Counted from the first letter of the stretch, positions 42,247 to 51,656 are shown. The stretch: DNA of 64,000 bases from Mycobacterium sp. D16Q14 (GCA_002013415.1 MAEX01000009.1:124001-188000), one strand, 5' to 3'. Notes: generated by a model from the sequence alone, not told the origin. Numbers and translations: made by a program.

Positions 42247-42552
42247 ATGATTTCACTTATGGCCGCTGATGTTGCGGCAGCCCACCTTGGCTTTGGCATC
42301 GGCTGGATCGGATGGATCGTCATCGGCGGAATCGCCGGATGGGTGGCCAGCAAGATCATGGGCACCGACGGCCAGCAAGGGCTCCTGCTCAACATCGTGG
42401 TCGGGATCGTGGGCGGGCTGCTGGGCGGATTCCTCCTGAACCTGCTCGACATCGGCACCTATGGCTTCGGCTGGGTTCTGACATTCGTCACCGCGCTAGC
42501 GGGCGCATGCATTCTCTTGTTTCTCGTGCGCCTCGTCAGCGGCCGGCGATGA
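42247..42552 (+). CDS. GlsB/YeaQ/YmgE family stress membrane protein
   Basis: 101 residues with three hydrophobic segments rich in Gly: IGWIVIGGIAGWVASKIMG, then GLLLNIVVGIVGGLLGGFLL and a third helix, ending in RLVSGRR. This is the transglycosylase-associated GlsB/YeaQ family, seen in general-stress and acid-stress regulons. It sits 54 bases after csbD, and a following short frame begins at ATGA overlapping its stop. Confidence 0.9.
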   Translation: MISLMAADVAAAHLGFGIGWIGWIVIGGIAGWVASKIMGTDGQQGLLLNIVVGIVGGLLGGFLLNLLDIGTYGFGWVLTFVTALAGACILLFLVRLVSGRR

Positions 42553-42593
42553 GTAACAACAGATTCCAGCAGTCCACAACAGAAGGGGCCCTA

Positions 42594-42881
42594 GTGATTC
42601 CGTCCATTTCGAAAAAACTCGCGGTGGCCGCCGGTTTGGCCGCCGCCATCTCGCTGGCGGGCTGTTCCAGTGTGATCAATCAAGGTGGCGACACCACGTG
42701 CAAGGAATATCTCACCCAGGACGAGGCCACCCAGAATGAGGCCGTCAACAAGATGCTGAAGGACGAGAACCAACAAGACCCCAGTGGTCTGCAGTCCACG
42801 GCAGCACGGAACTCCGCCTTGGCCTTTTGCAAGACGTTGGGCAACGAGAACAGCAAGATCAAAGAAGCCCCACACCTCTAA
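42594..42881 (+). CDS. Small lipoprotein, HdeA-like
   Basis: 95 residues from a GTG at 42594, preceded by GAAGGGG (42582-42588); an ATG at 42549 overlapping the GlsB stop would add 15 polar residues before the signal peptide. The signal (KKLAVAAGLAAAISLAGC) gives a lipobox LAGC. The mature part has TTCKEYLTQDEATQNEAV and LAFCKTLGN, two cysteines spaced like HdeA-type acid-stress chaperones. Assignment to that fold is tentative. Confidence 0.65.
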   Translation: MIPSISKKLAVAAGLAAAISLAGCSSVINQGGDTTCKEYLTQDEATQNEAVNKMLKDENQQDPSGLQSTAARNSALAFCKTLGNENSKIKEAPHL

Positions 42882-42894
42882 CCGGGAGCATCAC

Positions 42895-43257
42895 ATGAGA
42901 ACGCCAACAGTCAAGCTCACCAAGGTTTTTGCCGGATTCGCCATCATCATTGGCGCGGCTCTGACCGGGTGCGGCACCAGCACCGACAGCGGCCCGACAA
43001 GCACCAGCGCGACGACCACAACAACCACAACCACCGCGGCGACGACGACCGTTTCTGCGCCCAGCGGCACACCGGCACCCGGCCCGACCGGTAGCGGTGG
43101 TCCTGAGGGCGGATCCGGTGCCATCCCGGGCGGCCCGACCGGGGGCGGCGGGCCCGAGGGCGGCGGAGGCACTATCCCCGGCGTCGGCGGCGGCCACGGC
43201 GGCCCAGGTGGCGGCGGTGGGTGCGTCGACAACGTGGGTTGCGTCAGCATCCCGTAG
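42895..43257 (+). CDS. Low-complexity lipoprotein
   Basis: 120 residues from the ATG at 42895. The signal ends in ALTGC (Cys25 or so). The rest is Thr-rich (TTTTTTTTAATTT), then Gly/Pro/Glu-rich repeats (GPTGSGGPEGGSG, GPTGGGGPEGGGG), with a terminal CVDNVGCVSIP that could form a disulfide. No fold is recognised; surface-exposed in the cell envelope by signal peptide. It ends the csbD cluster. Confidence 0.65.
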   Translation: MRTPTVKLTKVFAGFAIIIGAALTGCGTSTDSGPTSTSATTTTTTTTAATTTVSAPSGTPAPGPTGSGGPEGGSGAIPGGPTGGGGPEGGGGTIPGVGGGHGGPGGGGGCVDNVGCVSIP

Positions 43258-43290
43258 AGCATGTACGGCCGAACTGCGCCTGTCGGAGAT

Positions 43291-43596
43291 CTACTCCGGT
43301 AGGCGCAGCTCTGGCTTGTCGACCTCTTCGATGTTGACGTCCTTGAAGGTGATCACGCGCACGTGTTTGACGAAGCGCGCCGGCCGGAACAGGTCCCACA
43401 CCCAGGCATCAGAAAGCCGCAGCTCGAAGTACACCTCGGAGTCGGTGTTCCGCGGGATCACCTCGACGCTATTGGCCAGGTAAAACCGTCGCTCGGTCTC
43501 CACCACGTAGCTGAATTGCCCGACGATGTCCTTGTACTCGCGATACAGCGAGAGTTCCATCTCGGTTTCATACTTTTCGAGGTCTTCGGCGCTCAT
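43291..43596 (-). CDS. DUF2469 family protein
   Basis: 101 residues from the ATG at 43596. It is an acidic, soluble protein beginning SAEDLEKYETEMELSLYREY with FSYVVETERRFYLANSVEV and the conserved VYFELRLSDAWVWDLFRPARFV (here VYFELRLSDAWVWDLF). It matches the actinobacterial DUF2469 family found next to rnhB (Rv2901c by recollection). It is nearly universal in mycobacteria but the function is unknown. It lies 10 bases downstream of rnhB on the same strand. Confidence 0.9.
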   Translation of the reverse strand: MSAEDLEKYETEMELSLYREYKDIVGQFSYVVETERRFYLANSVEVIPRNTDSEVYFELRLSDAWVWDLFRPARFVKHVRVITFKDVNIEEVDKPELRLPE

Positions 43597-43606
43597 AGAC
43601 TTTCCA

Positions 43607-44278
43607 TTATCCCCCCTGTGAACTTCCTTGCGCCGCATTGCGCACGTTCACGAACGACTGTCGATGCTGAACTGACGGTCCCAGACGCTGCAACGCCTCG
43701 GTATGGACGGCCGTGCTGTAGCCCTTGTGCACCGCGAATCCGTACCCGGGGTGATCTGAATCCATGGCCACCATCACCCGGTCCCGGCTCACCTTCGCCA
43801 ACACACTGGCCGCCGCGATGCACGCCGCCGAGGCGTCGCCGCCGATGACGGGCAGAGAGGGCACCGGCAATCCCGGCACCCGGAATCCGTCGGTCAGCAC
43901 GTATCCAGGCTTGCGGCCCAGACCTGCCACCGCGCGGCGCATTCCCTCGATGTTGGCCACATGCACACCGATGCGGTCCACCTCTTCTGCTGGCACCGAC
44001 ACCACGTGATACGCCTCGGCATACCGGCAAATGAGGGGAAACAACGTCTCGCGCATCTTCTCGCTGAGTTTCTTCGAGTCATTGAGCGCGGCAAGGCTTT
44101 TTCGTTGGTTTGAGCCCAGCACGCAGGCGGCGATCACCAACGGTCCCGCACAGGCCCCGCGTCCTGCTTCGTCGACACCGGCAACCGGCCCCAAACCCAC
44201 TCTGTCGAGCGTCAATTCGAGGGTGCGCAATCCGGATGCCTTGCGAATCACCGTACGTGGCGGCCAGCTGGTAGTCAT
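43607..44278 (-). CDS. rnhB: Ribonuclease HII
   Basis: 223 residues. It cleaves RNA in DNA hybrids and single ribonucleotides. The DEDD motif begins in [15 protein letters not shown] (Asp, Glu), with ACAGPL and [16 protein letters not shown]; the later Asp residues are in [10 protein letters not shown] and [11 protein letters not shown]. The C-terminus is usual. It is in the order lepB-rnhB-DUF2469 with only 10 bases to lepB. Confidence 0.95.
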   Translation of the reverse strand: MTTSWPPRTVIRKASGLRTLELTLDRVGLGPVAGVDEAGRGACAGPLVIAACVLGSNQRKSLAALNDSKKLSEKMRETLFPLICRYAEAYHVVSVPAEEVDRIGVHVANIEGMRRAVAGLGRKPGYVLTDGFRVPGLPVPSLPVIGGDASAACIAAASVLAKVSRDRVMVAMDSDHPGYGFAVHKGYSTAVHTEALQRLGPSVQHRQSFVNVRNAAQGSSQGG

Positions 44279-44288
44279 AGCGCTGGGG

Positions 44289-45167
44289 CTACGTCTGGGG
44301 ATTCACCGATGTGACGCCGCCCCACCGTCCGGGCGGCCAGGCGATGAATCGCGCCTTGCCAATGACGTTATCCACGGGCACCGTGCCGATATTCGGATCG
44401 CCGGTGCAGTAGACCCTCTGACGCTCGTCCATCCCTGGCCTGGCATCCCGCTCGAGGCTCTGGCAGTGTGCGCGCGAGTCACCGCTGTGTGTCCGGTTGT
44501 CCCCCATCATCCACAGCTTGCCCTCCGGCACCTTGACGGGGCCGAACTGGAAACTCCAGCAAGCATTGGTGGGATCAATGTCGCTGCCGGGACCAATGGT
44601 CTCCGGATCCAGATACGGCTCGTTGAGCTTCTTGCCATCGACCGTCAGGCCCGTGTCCCAGCGGCATTCCACGGTCTGCCCACCGGTCGCGATGACACGT
44701 TTCACCAGGTCGTTCTCGTCGGGGGGGACCACGCCGATGAAGGACAGGGCGTTCTGCAGGTATCGAACAGCGGTGTTGTCTGACCGGATCGACCGGTAGT
44801 TGCCGTTCCACTCGGGCGGCCCCTTGAACACCACAACATCACCGGGCTCGGGATCCGAGAATCGGAACACAACCTTGTCGACCATGATCCGGTCACCGGT
44901 GCAACCACGGCAGCCGTGCAAGGTCGGCTCCATCGACTCCGACGGAATGAGGTACGGACGGGCGATGAAGTTCTGCGTGATGCAGTAGAGCACCAGGGCG
45001 ATCAGCAGCAGAACGCCGACCTCTTTGAGCATGCCCGAGCCGCTGTCTTCGTCTTTCGACGATGCAGCGGATGACGCCTCAACGGCTGATTCGGCTTCGG
45101 GAGTGTCGGCGGTGGTCTCCGCGGACGATTCAGACGAGCCTGATTCCCCTGACACCGGTGCTGTCAC
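44289..45167 (-). CDS. lepB: Signal peptidase I
   Basis: 292 residues from a GTG at 45167, 16 bases after the rplS stop. An acidic, Ser/Glu-rich cytoplasmic N-terminus (about 55 residues) is followed by one membrane span ([13 protein letters not shown]). The Ser nucleophile is in PSESMEPTL and the Lys in [20 protein letters not shown] forms box E. It removes Sec/Tat signal peptides. It corresponds to lepB between rnhB and rplS in M. tuberculosis. Confidence 0.94.
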   Translation of the reverse strand: MTAPVSGESGSSESSAETTADTPEAESAVEASSAASSKDEDSGSGMLKEVGVLLLIALVLYCITQNFIARPYLIPSESMEPTLHGCRGCTGDRIMVDKVVFRFSDPEPGDVVVFKGPPEWNGNYRSIRSDNTAVRYLQNALSFIGVVPPDENDLVKRVIATGGQTVECRWDTGLTVDGKKLNEPYLDPETIGPGSDIDPTNACWSFQFGPVKVPEGKLWMMGDNRTHSGDSRAHCQSLERDARPGMDERQRVYCTGDPNIGTVPVDNVIGKARFIAWPPGRWGGVTSVNPQT

Positions 45168-45183
45168 GAAAGCGCCGACTCGG

Positions 45184-45525
45184 TCAGCGCTTCTCCTTGA
45201 TCTTGGCCTTCTTGCCGCGCAGCTCGCGCAGGTAGTACAGCTTGGCGCGACGAACCGCACCGCGGGTGACGATCTCGACGTGGTCGATGTTCGGGGAGTG
45301 CACCGGGAAGGTGCGCTCGACGCCGACGCCGTAGCTCTCCTTGCGGACAGTGAAGGTGGCGCCCACGCCACCACCATTGCGGCGCAGCACGGCACCCTTG
45401 AAAACCTGGATGCGCTCCTTGGAGCCCTCGATCACCTTGACGTGCACGTTGACGGTGTCGCCAGGACGGAAGTCAGGCACATCCTGGCGCAGCGAGGCCT
45501 GATCGACAAAGTCCAACGTGTTCAT
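45184..45525 (-). CDS. rplS: 50S ribosomal protein L19
   Basis: 113 residues from the ATG at 45525. It carries L19 motifs [46 protein letters not shown] and the basic C-terminus [12 protein letters not shown]. The true start is the internal ATG behind GAGGGAAG, not the open frame to 45633. Leader repeats CTGTCTGG/CCAGACAG lie at 45615-45668 upstream. Confidence 0.97.
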   Translation of the reverse strand: MNTLDFVDQASLRQDVPDFRPGDTVNVHVKVIEGSKERIQVFKGAVLRRNGGGVGATFTVRKESYGVGVERTFPVHSPNIDHVEIVTRGAVRRAKLYYLRELRGKKAKIKEKR

Positions 45526-45614
45526 CGGTGTACTTCCCTCTTGGTCTCTCGACTCAATCGCGCGGCCGGGTCGCATACGGGGTATGCACCTCGGCCGATC
45601 AGTAGTTGCTTGTT

Positions 45615-45668
45615 CTGTCTGGTCTGTGGCCAAGCGGCAGCAGACAGCTAGTCAATTGTGCCAGACAG
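45615..45668. promoter_or_regulatory. Inverted repeat in the rplS leader
   Basis: CTGTCTGG (45615-45622) and CCAGACAG (45661-45668) are perfect 8-bp inverted repeats about 90-140 bases before the rplS start, with a smaller CTGT/ACAG stem between. It could be a leader structure controlling rplS or the 3' end of a short RNA. Confidence 0.35.
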
Positions 45669-45805
45669 GGGCCCTTCCAGTGAAATCGCCCACCCGGGCA
45701 CCCCTTGGGCAGCGACTATCCAGACAGTACTAGTAAGCTACCGAGACCGGAACACCTGCCACATAGGTAACAAATCAGAGTCTGACCGCAGAGGGGGTCT
45801 ACGTG

Positions 45806-46711
45806 ATGCGCGGCCAGCACCTGTTTGTGGGCTTGACGCTCACCGCAGTGACCACGTTGACCTCGGGATGTGTGGCATCGGTACGCAGCGATCCGGCTAC
45901 ACCGGTGCTGGCGGTCGTGAGCGCTCCCGCCGAACCGGCACCGGTCTTCGCGGTGGAGAGTCCCCCTTCTTTCGAGACCCTGCCCGAGCGCACCACCGCG
46001 GCAACCGCCCAGGCCAAGAGCGCCGGCGCCGTGCTGACCGCGGTGATCAAGGATCGCGCCTCCGGAGCCGTGGTCTCCAACGGCAACAACAGCACCATTG
46101 CCATCGCCTCGGTGGCAAAACTGTTCATCGCCGACGATCTGCTGATGAGGGAATCGACCGGCGAGGTCACCCTGACACCCTCGGATCGCATCTCCTTTGA
46201 CCGGATGCTGCAGTCCTCCGATGACAGCGCAGCCGAGATCTTCTGGCAGCGCGGAGGTGGCAACTCGATCATCACCCGCGTCGCCGCGCGATACGGGCTC
46301 GCCTCCACCAACGTGCCCTCCGACGGCATGTGGTGGAACACCATCAGCACCGCCAACGACCTGGTGCAGTACTACGACATGCTGCTCTCCGGCGCGGGGG
46401 GCCTGCCTCCCGAGCGCGCGAACATCATCATGGACGACCTTGCCCGCTCAACGCCCAACGGCATCGATGGCTATCCCCAGCGCTTCGGGATCCCGGACGG
46501 CATTCCCGGTGAGCCCGTCGCGGTGAAGCAGGGCTGGATGTGTTGTGTCGGGTCCGCATGGATGCACCTTTCGACGGGGGTGGTAGGCCCCGATCGGCGA
46601 TTCATCGTGGTGGTGTCATCACTGCAGACCGCCAACGATGTGACGGCGCGCAACACACTAACTCAGGCCGTCGCCGCCATGTTCCCCGGCGGACGAATCG
46701 AAACCGAGTAG
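45806..46711 (+). CDS. lppW: LppW-like lipoprotein with beta-lactamase-like fold
   Basis: 301 residues from the ATG at 45806 (a GTG just before would add one residue). The lipobox is TSGC (about residue 20). After a Pro/Ala linker it has the serine-hydrolase motif SVAKLF (Ser-x-x-Lys) and [15 protein letters not shown], with [16 protein letters not shown] and VKQGWMCC later. The third box is KQG rather than KTG, so activity as a beta-lactamase or transpeptidase is doubtful. It is the homologue of lppW between rplS and trmD. Confidence 0.85.
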   Translation: MRGQHLFVGLTLTAVTTLTSGCVASVRSDPATPVLAVVSAPAEPAPVFAVESPPSFETLPERTTAATAQAKSAGAVLTAVIKDRASGAVVSNGNNSTIAIASVAKLFIADDLLMRESTGEVTLTPSDRISFDRMLQSSDDSAAEIFWQRGGGNSIITRVAARYGLASTNVPSDGMWWNTISTANDLVQYYDMLLSGAGGLPPERANIIMDDLARSTPNGIDGYPQRFGIPDGIPGEPVAVKQGWMCCVGSAWMHLSTGVVGPDRRFIVVVSSLQTANDVTARNTLTQAVAAMFPGGRIETE

Positions 46712-47377
46712 GTCGGGGCGCCGTTGCGCGGTCCGCTGACGTGACTGCTCGGCCCGCCACGCCGCAATTTTGGCGTGGTCACCAGAGAGCAGCACCTGCG
46801 GTACATCGATCCCCCGCCAACTCGGCGGCCTGGTGTAGGACGGCCCCTCCAAGAGCCCGTCAGAGTGTGAATCTTCTTGCGCGGAAAGCGCATTGCCCAG
46901 TACACCGGGAACCAGCCGCAGCACCGCCTCGATGATCACCAGTGCTGCGGACTCCCCGCCATTGAGCACGTAATCACCGATCGACACCTCGCGCACCCGC
47001 ATCCGGGTCGCGGCGTCGTCGGCAACCCGCTGATCGATTCCCTCATAGCGTCCACACGCGATCACCAGATGGTCTTCGGTGGACCAGTGACGGGCGGTCT
47101 CCTGCGTGAAGGGATACCCGGCGGGCGTCGGCACCACCAAAAGCGTTTCCGGTGTGCAGATCTCATCCAGGGCATCACCCCAGACCGTCGGCTTCATCAC
47201 CATGCCGGGCCCGCCGCCGTAGGGCGAATCATCGACCGACTTGTGTACGTCGTGTGTCCAGCGCCGCAGGTCGTGCACGGCGACGTCAACCAGCCCCGCG
47301 TCAATGGCCTTGCCCGGCAAGGACTGCCGTACTGGCTGCAGATAGTCCGGGAAGATCGTGATGACGTCTATCTTCAT
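46658..47377 (-). CDS. trmD: tRNA (guanine-N1)-methyltransferase TrmD
   Basis: 239 residues. It methylates G37 next to the anticodon. It is a SPOUT-knot protein with [11 protein letters not shown] and [14 protein letters not shown] in the SAM-binding knot, and the C-terminal domain with [19 protein letters not shown]. It overlaps the 3' end of the lppW-like gene on the opposite strand by 54 bases. Preceded by rimM with a 10-base gap. Confidence 0.96.
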   Translation of the reverse strand: MKIDVITIFPDYLQPVRQSLPGKAIDAGLVDVAVHDLRRWTHDVHKSVDDSPYGGGPGMVMKPTVWGDALDEICTPETLLVVPTPAGYPFTQETARHWSTEDHLVIACGRYEGIDQRVADDAATRMRVREVSIGDYVLNGGESAALVIIEAVLRLVPGVLGNALSAQEDSHSDGLLEGPSYTRPPSWRGIDVPQVLLSGDHAKIAAWRAEQSRQRTAQRRPDLLGFDSSAGEHGGDGLS

Positions 47378-47387
47378 GCCAGGGATC

Positions 47388-47918
47388 TCACGACAGGTCC
47401 AACAGGCCTTCTGGCGGATCGATCTCGATCACCTTGTCCGCCAGGGAGATCGATGTGACGATGGCAGAGACAAACGGCACGAGAATCTCGGCCTGCCTGT
47501 CACTGCTCGGGGGCTTCACCGAAAGGAGCTCACCACCCGGGGTGTGCAATACCTCGGAAACGGTCCCGATGGCGATACCGTCCTGAGTCCGCACCGTAAG
47601 CCCCTCAAGCTGATGGTCGTAGAACTCGTCGGGGTCTTGAAGGGGAGGAAGCTCGCCGGCCTCAACCGTGAAAAGGGTGCCACGCAACGCATCTGCCGCG
47701 TCACGATCGGATATCCCGGTAAATCTGATCAGCAGCCGTCCGCTGTGCTCACGCACCGATTCGATGACGAACTCACGACTGCCGCCACCACGGGGCAGCC
47801 GACCATTCAGCACCGAACCGGCAGCGAAACGTTCGTCCGGATCGTCGGTGCGGATCTCTACCGCCAATTCGCCGGTGACGCCGTGCGCCTTGGCGATACG
47901 CCCGACCACAAGCTCCAT
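47388..47918 (-). CDS. rimM: 16S rRNA processing protein RimM
   Basis: 176 residues. The N-terminal domain ([19 protein letters not shown]) is followed by a C-terminal PRC-barrel with [11 protein letters not shown] and GELLSVKPP, ending [12 protein letters not shown]. It assists 30S maturation with ribosomal protein S19. It is part of rpsP-KH-rimM-trmD, with a 5-base gap to the upstream KH gene. Confidence 0.95.
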   Translation of the reverse strand: MELVVGRIAKAHGVTGELAVEIRTDDPDERFAAGSVLNGRLPRGGGSREFVIESVREHSGRLLIRFTGISDRDAADALRGTLFTVEAGELPPLQDPDEFYDHQLEGLTVRTQDGIAIGTVSEVLHTPGGELLSVKPPSSDRQAEILVPFVSAIVTSISLADKVIEIDPPEGLLDLS

Positions 47919-47923
47919 CGGAG

Positions 47924-48166
47924 CTACCGGTCTGTATCCACCACGTCGACCCGGATGCCGCGGCCACCCACACCCGCGACCAAGGTGCGCAGCGCGGTGG
48001 CGGTACGCCCGCCCCGACCGATCACCTTTCCGAGATCGTCGGGGTGGACGTGAACCTCAACGGTGCGGCCGCGACGATTCGTCACCAGGTCAACGCGGAC
48101 ATCGTCGGGGTTGTCGACGATTCCTCGTACCAGATGCTCGACGGCGTCGACCACGACAGAACTCAT
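47924..48166 (-). CDS. KH-domain RNA-binding protein (KhpA-like)
   Basis: 80 residues. One KH domain has the GxxG motif in [18 protein letters not shown] and the preceding [21 protein letters not shown] (shown as [13 protein letters not shown]). In many Gram-positives this KhpA protein partners KhpB and affects cell wall synthesis. It is fixed between rpsP and rimM, 8 bases downstream of rpsP. Confidence 0.93.
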   Translation of the reverse strand: MSSVVVDAVEHLVRGIVDNPDDVRVDLVTNRRGRTVEVHVHPDDLGKVIGRGGRTATALRTLVAGVGGRGIRVDVVDTDR

Positions 48167-48174
48167 CCGAGGTC

Positions 48175-48642
48175 CTATTCGCTTGCGGCGTCAGCAGATT
48201 CAGCAGGAGCCTCGGCGGCTTCCGCGGCAGACTCGTCCTGCTCGGCCTTCTTCGGGGCCTTCTTTTTTTTCTGCTGGATGGCCTCACCCGTGGGGGCGCC
48301 GTCGGCCTCGGCCAGGGCGGCGTTGAACAGCTCCAGCTTGCTGGGCTTGGGCTCCTTGACCTTCAGGGTGCCCTCGGCGCCGGGGAGGCCCTTGAACTTC
48401 TGCCAGTCACCGGTGATCTTCAGCAGGGCCAACACCGGATCGGTCGGTTGCGCGCCGACGGACAGCCAGTGCTGCGCGCGCTCCGAGTCGATCTCGATGA
48501 GGCTGGGCTCTTCCTTCGGGTGGTACCGGCCGATTACCTCGATGGCGCGACCTTCGCGGCGGGTACGCGCATCGGCGACCTGAATGCGGTACTGCGGGTT
48601 GCGGATCTTCCCGAGGCGGGTGAGCTTGATCTTGACAGCCAT
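48175..48642 (-). CDS. rpsP: 30S ribosomal protein S16
   Basis: 155 residues from the ATG at 48642. The S16 core occupies the first 85 residues: [19 protein letters not shown] (here [14 protein letters not shown]), [20 protein letters not shown] and [16 protein letters not shown]. The remaining 70 are a Lys/Ala/Glu tail ([15 protein letters not shown], then [12 protein letters not shown]), typical of mycobacterial S16 proteins and longer than the E. coli form. It heads the rpsP-KH-rimM-trmD operon. Confidence 0.96.
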   Translation of the reverse strand: MAVKIKLTRLGKIRNPQYRIQVADARTRREGRAIEVIGRYHPKEEPSLIEIDSERAQHWLSVGAQPTDPVLALLKITGDWQKFKGLPGAEGTLKVKEPKPSKLELFNAALAEADGAPTGEAIQQKKKKAPKKAEQDESAAEAAEAPAESADAASE

Positions 48643-48744
48643 GACTACAACTTCTCCTTGAGGTATCACGCGGCAATTCGGCGACACGTGCGGACATGCA
48701 CGATCCGGTTTTGCCTCGCGTGGGTCTGACCGCCGCCGGCTGGT

Positions 48745-48764
48745 GATGAGCGCTTACGCGAAGA
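48745..48764 (+). repeat. Diverged copy of the dispersed repeat
   Basis: GATGAGCGCTTACGCGAAGA at 48745-48764 resembles the 21-bp repeat at 8250, 12456 and 13270 but lacks one C and has changes in the centre. It lies about 100 bases upstream of rpsP in the orientation away from it. Confidence 0.45.
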
Positions 48765-48842
48765 GCATCAACACTGCCGTGCAACGGACGGTTTGTCATT
48801 GTGCCAGAGCATGGCCTACCAGCCCAAATCACACAGGCAGGC

Positions 48843-49289
48843 CTAGACCAGCCTGTTGAAGCACTTCGTCTCGACGCGCCGCGTCAGCCGCCAGCCGTGG
48901 CGGGTCCGCACCGCCGTGTCGTCGTACCAAAGTCCAAGAAAAAGCACCTGTTCGGTGTCCCCGCCCGGAACCATCGGGTTGAAACACAAACTGCGCACGA
49001 TCGCGGAGGAGCGCTCCGCGCCGCCCTCGGAGTCGAAACGGATCGAGATGTTTCCCAGCATGTGTGCATACATCGGGAACGCCGGCAGCACCTGCGCCAG
49101 CCACGCCTTGACGTCCGGATACTCGCCATCGACGCCACCCATCGCGCGGTAATCGATGTACGCGTCATTCGTGAACACCTCGTCCAGATCGTCGAACTGG
49201 CGGGTGTCGATGGCGGTCGCGTAGTCCACCAGGAGCTGCTGGATCTGCAGGCGGTCGGAAACTTCGTCGAGGGTCCAAGCGGATGTCAT
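48843..49289 (-). CDS. NTF2-like (SnoaL) fold protein
   Basis: 148 residues. The cone-like NTF2 fold is indicated by QIQQLLVDYATAIDTRQFDDLDEVFTNDAYIDYR (as LLVDYATAIDTRQFDD and VFTNDAYIDY), YAHMLGNISIRFDSEGG and a C-terminal WRLTRRVETKCFN. The Asp and Tyr residues of the first segment often line the pocket; related members are dehydratases or isomerases. It corresponds to the gene downstream of rpsP in M. tuberculosis (Rv2910c by recollection). The substrate is unknown. Divergent from a hotdog thioesterase gene. Confidence 0.85.
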   Translation of the reverse strand: MTSAWTLDEVSDRLQIQQLLVDYATAIDTRQFDDLDEVFTNDAYIDYRAMGGVDGEYPDVKAWLAQVLPAFPMYAHMLGNISIRFDSEGGAERSSAIVRSLCFNPMVPGGDTEQVLFLGLWYDDTAVRTRHGWRLTRRVETKCFNRLV

Positions 49290-49300
49290 AGCTTGTGAGC

Positions 49301-49700
49301 ATGCCGACTCGGACCGAAATCATCACGCAATTCGTCCCGAACTCTCCGCTGTGTCAGCATCTCGGCATTGCCCTGACCGAAATCGGCAACGATCGGGCGG
49401 TGCTGAACATGCCGTTCACCCCCCCAGCTGGCAACCATGGGCCTCACCGTGCACGGCGGCGCAATCGCGACCCTCGCCGACACCGCGGCCATGGCGGCGG
49501 CGCGGGCTGACGACGTAGTGTCCGAAAAGTTCGGTGGCTCAACGGCTTCGTTAACCGTCAATTACGTCGCCGCCGCCGACCTCACCGCGGTGGACCAGGT
49601 GATCCGCCGCGGTAAACGGCTTTCCCATATCGAGGTCACCGTGTCCGCTGCCGCCGGACGGGTGGCGGCAAAGGACTTGGCTACCTACAACTTCGCTTAG
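49301..49700 (+). pseudogene. PaaI-type hotdog thioesterase, frameshifted at a C-tract
   Basis: Frame 1 from the ATG at 49301 (a GTG at 49295 is also possible) reads the N-terminal half: SPLCQHLGIALTEIGNDRAVLNMPFTP. The hotdog core continues in another frame as MGLTVHGGAIATLADTAAM, then RRGKRLSHIEVTVSA to the TAG at 49698-49700. A run of seven C at 49419-49425 separates them; six C would restore MPFTPQLATMGLTVHGG. The disruption is either a real frameshift, a slippage site or a sequencing error. The intact protein would be a 132-residue acyl-CoA thioesterase. Confidence 0.8.
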
Positions 49701-50728
49701 GCGGCGCCAACCTGGTCGCGGGCCAGCAGCTCCCGAACCCGCGGGATGACCTCGGTGCCGTACAACTCGACGTTCTGCATACCCAGCCCTGGCTGCGAGG
49801 CCTGATACACCAGGCTGAACCGGTCGGCACCGAGACCGCGAATGGTCTTGGCCATCTTGGCCGCCACGGTGTCGGGCGAGCCCACATACAGCGAGCCGGA
49901 CTTCACCTCGGCCAGATACTCCTCGTACCGCGGGGGCTGCCAGCCACGCTCACGCCCGATGGTGGTGCGCAATTCCCGGAACCCCGGCCAGTACTGCGCG
50001 ATCGCCTCCTCATCGGATTCGGCGATATGCCCGGGACTGTGAATGCCTAATGGCATCGGCTCGGTGACCCCGAGCTGGTCCTGCGCACGACGGTAGAGGT
50101 CCACGTAAGGCTCGAATCGCATCGGGTCGCCGCCGATGATCGCCAGGATCATCGGTATGCGATACCGCACGCTGCGAACCACCGACTCCGGCGACCCACC
50201 CACGCCCACCCACGCCCGCAGACCATCGGCGGTTTTCGGGAACACATCCACGCCGTCCAATGACGAACGCAGCTTGCCCGACCAGGTCACCGGATCACCC
50301 GGCAGCAGCTTGGCCAAGAGATCGAACTTCTCCTCGAAGAGTTCGTCGTAGTCGGCCAGGTCGTATCCGAACAGCGGAAAGGAATCCGTGAACGAGCCCC
50401 GACCGAGCACGACCTCGGCACGACCATTCGAGATGCCGTCGAGGGTCGCGAACCGCTGATACACCCGCACCGGGTCATCGGTGCTGAGCACCGTGACAGC
50501 GGTCGCCAGGGTGATCCGCTCGGTGCGGGCGGCAATCGCGGCCAACATCATCTCCGGGGACTCCCCCACGAATTCAGTGCGGTGATGCTCCCCGATGGCA
50601 AAGATGCCGACGCCAACCTCGTCGGCACGCACCCCTTCCTCCACCACGGCGCGGATCGCTTCCGGATTGGTCATCCCCGCGGGGACGTCGGCGAAGGTGT
50701 CCAAACCCAACTGCACTTCGTTCGTCAT
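49697..50728 (-). CDS. LLM-class flavin/F420-dependent oxidoreductase
   Basis: 343 residues from the ATG at 50728. A luciferase-like TIM barrel is indicated by GIFAIGEHHRTEFVGESPE, RITLATAVTVLSTDDPVRVYQRFATLD, NGRAEVVLGRGSF and the C-terminal SLYVGSPDTVAAKM with DRFSLVYQ. In mycobacteria most such proteins use F420 or FMN; the substrate is not readable. It converges with the hotdog gene, sharing stop-codon bases at 49697-49700. Its 5' end is divergent from a DD-carboxypeptidase gene. Confidence 0.88.
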   Translation of the reverse strand: MTNEVQLGLDTFADVPAGMTNPEAIRAVVEEGVRADEVGVGIFAIGEHHRTEFVGESPEMMLAAIAARTERITLATAVTVLSTDDPVRVYQRFATLDGISNGRAEVVLGRGSFTDSFPLFGYDLADYDELFEEKFDLLAKLLPGDPVTWSGKLRSSLDGVDVFPKTADGLRAWVGVGGSPESVVRSVRYRIPMILAIIGGDPMRFEPYVDLYRRAQDQLGVTEPMPLGIHSPGHIAESDEEAIAQYWPGFRELRTTIGRERGWQPPRYEEYLAEVKSGSLYVGSPDTVAAKMAKTIRGLGADRFSLVYQASQPGLGMQNVELYGTEVIPRVRELLARDQVGAA

Positions 50729-50792
50729 GACAGCATAAACGGACCGCAGTCCGGTTATGTTCCCCATACTCGCCGCGCTAGTGTCGGAGCCG

Positions 50793-51656
50793 ATGTCTTC
50801 CTTGCCGCCATCCCTTGGCTACCGCGCATTCGCGCTGTTCAGCACCCTGTTTCTCGTCCTCACGGCTCCCGGCCTGGCCCACGCGGATACGGCTGCGCCG
50901 CCGCCTGAGGGTCCGGCGCAGGCGTGGTTGGTCGCAGATCTGGACTCCGGCCAGATCCTCGCCGCCCGCGATCCGTACGCGACGCATGCACCCGCGAGCA
51001 CCATCAAGGTCCTCCTGGCCCTGGTGGCACTCGACGAGCTGCCTTTGGACGCCACCTTGGTCGCGGATGCCGCCGATTCCCACGCCGAATGCAACTGCGT
51101 CGGCATCAAGGCGGGACAGGTCTACACCACCCGCGATCTGCTCGCAGGCGCGCTGCTGGAATCCGGTAACGATGCCGCCAACACGCTCGCCCACATGCTG
51201 GGTGGCCGCGAGGCGGCCGTCGAGAAGATGAATGCGAAGGCAGCGGCGCTCGGTGCGACCGGGACGCACACCGCCTCCCCCTCGGGGCTTGATGCGCCGG
51301 GCATGGACATGCGTACCACCCCGCACGATCTGGCCGTGATTTTCCGTGCGGCACTGGCAAATCCGGTGTTCGCGGAGATCACGCGCCAGCCGGCCGCGGA
51401 CTTTCCTGGTCGTGTCCTGCACAACCAGAACGAGCTGATGTATCGCTATCCGGGAGTGATCGGCGGTAAGACGGGCTTCACCGATATCGCCCGCAAGACC
51501 TACGTGGTGGCCGCCGAGCGCGATGGCAAGCGGCTCGTCGTGGTGATGATGTACGGCCTAGTGCACGAGGGCGGCCCGACCTACTGGGATCAGGCCGCCA
51601 GCCTGTTTGACTGGGGCTTCGCCAACGACGGCCAGGTCACCGTCGGTTCGCTTTAA
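50793..51656 (+). CDS. dacB: D-alanyl-D-alanine carboxypeptidase (DacB-like)
   Basis: 287 residues from the ATG at 50793. A signal peptide (FALFSTLFLVLTAPGLAHA) is followed by a penicillin-binding fold: SxxK at Ser69-Lys72 (ASTIK), SGN at 124-126 (LLESGNDAAN), and KTG in IGGKTGFTD. It trims the terminal D-Ala of peptidoglycan stem peptides outside the membrane. It corresponds to the dacB2 position in M. tuberculosis (Rv2911 by recollection). No C-terminal membrane anchor is evident. Confidence 0.9.
   Translation: MSSLPPSLGYRAFALFSTLFLVLTAPGLAHADTAAPPPEGPAQAWLVADLDSGQILAARDPYATHAPASTIKVLLALVALDELPLDATLVADAADSHAECNCVGIKAGQVYTTRDLLAGALLESGNDAANTLAHMLGGREAAVEKMNAKAAALGATGTHTASPSGLDAPGMDMRTTPHDLAVIFRAALANPVFAEITRQPAADFPGRVLHNQNELMYRYPGVIGGKTGFTDIARKTYVVAAERDGKRLVVVMMYGLVHEGGPTYWDQAASLFDWGFANDGQVTVGSL

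Noticed and set aside
45806..46711. Active class A beta-lactamase
   Set aside because: SxxK and SDD-like boxes exist but the third box reads KQG, not K[TS]G, and the gene is a syntenic lppW homologue.
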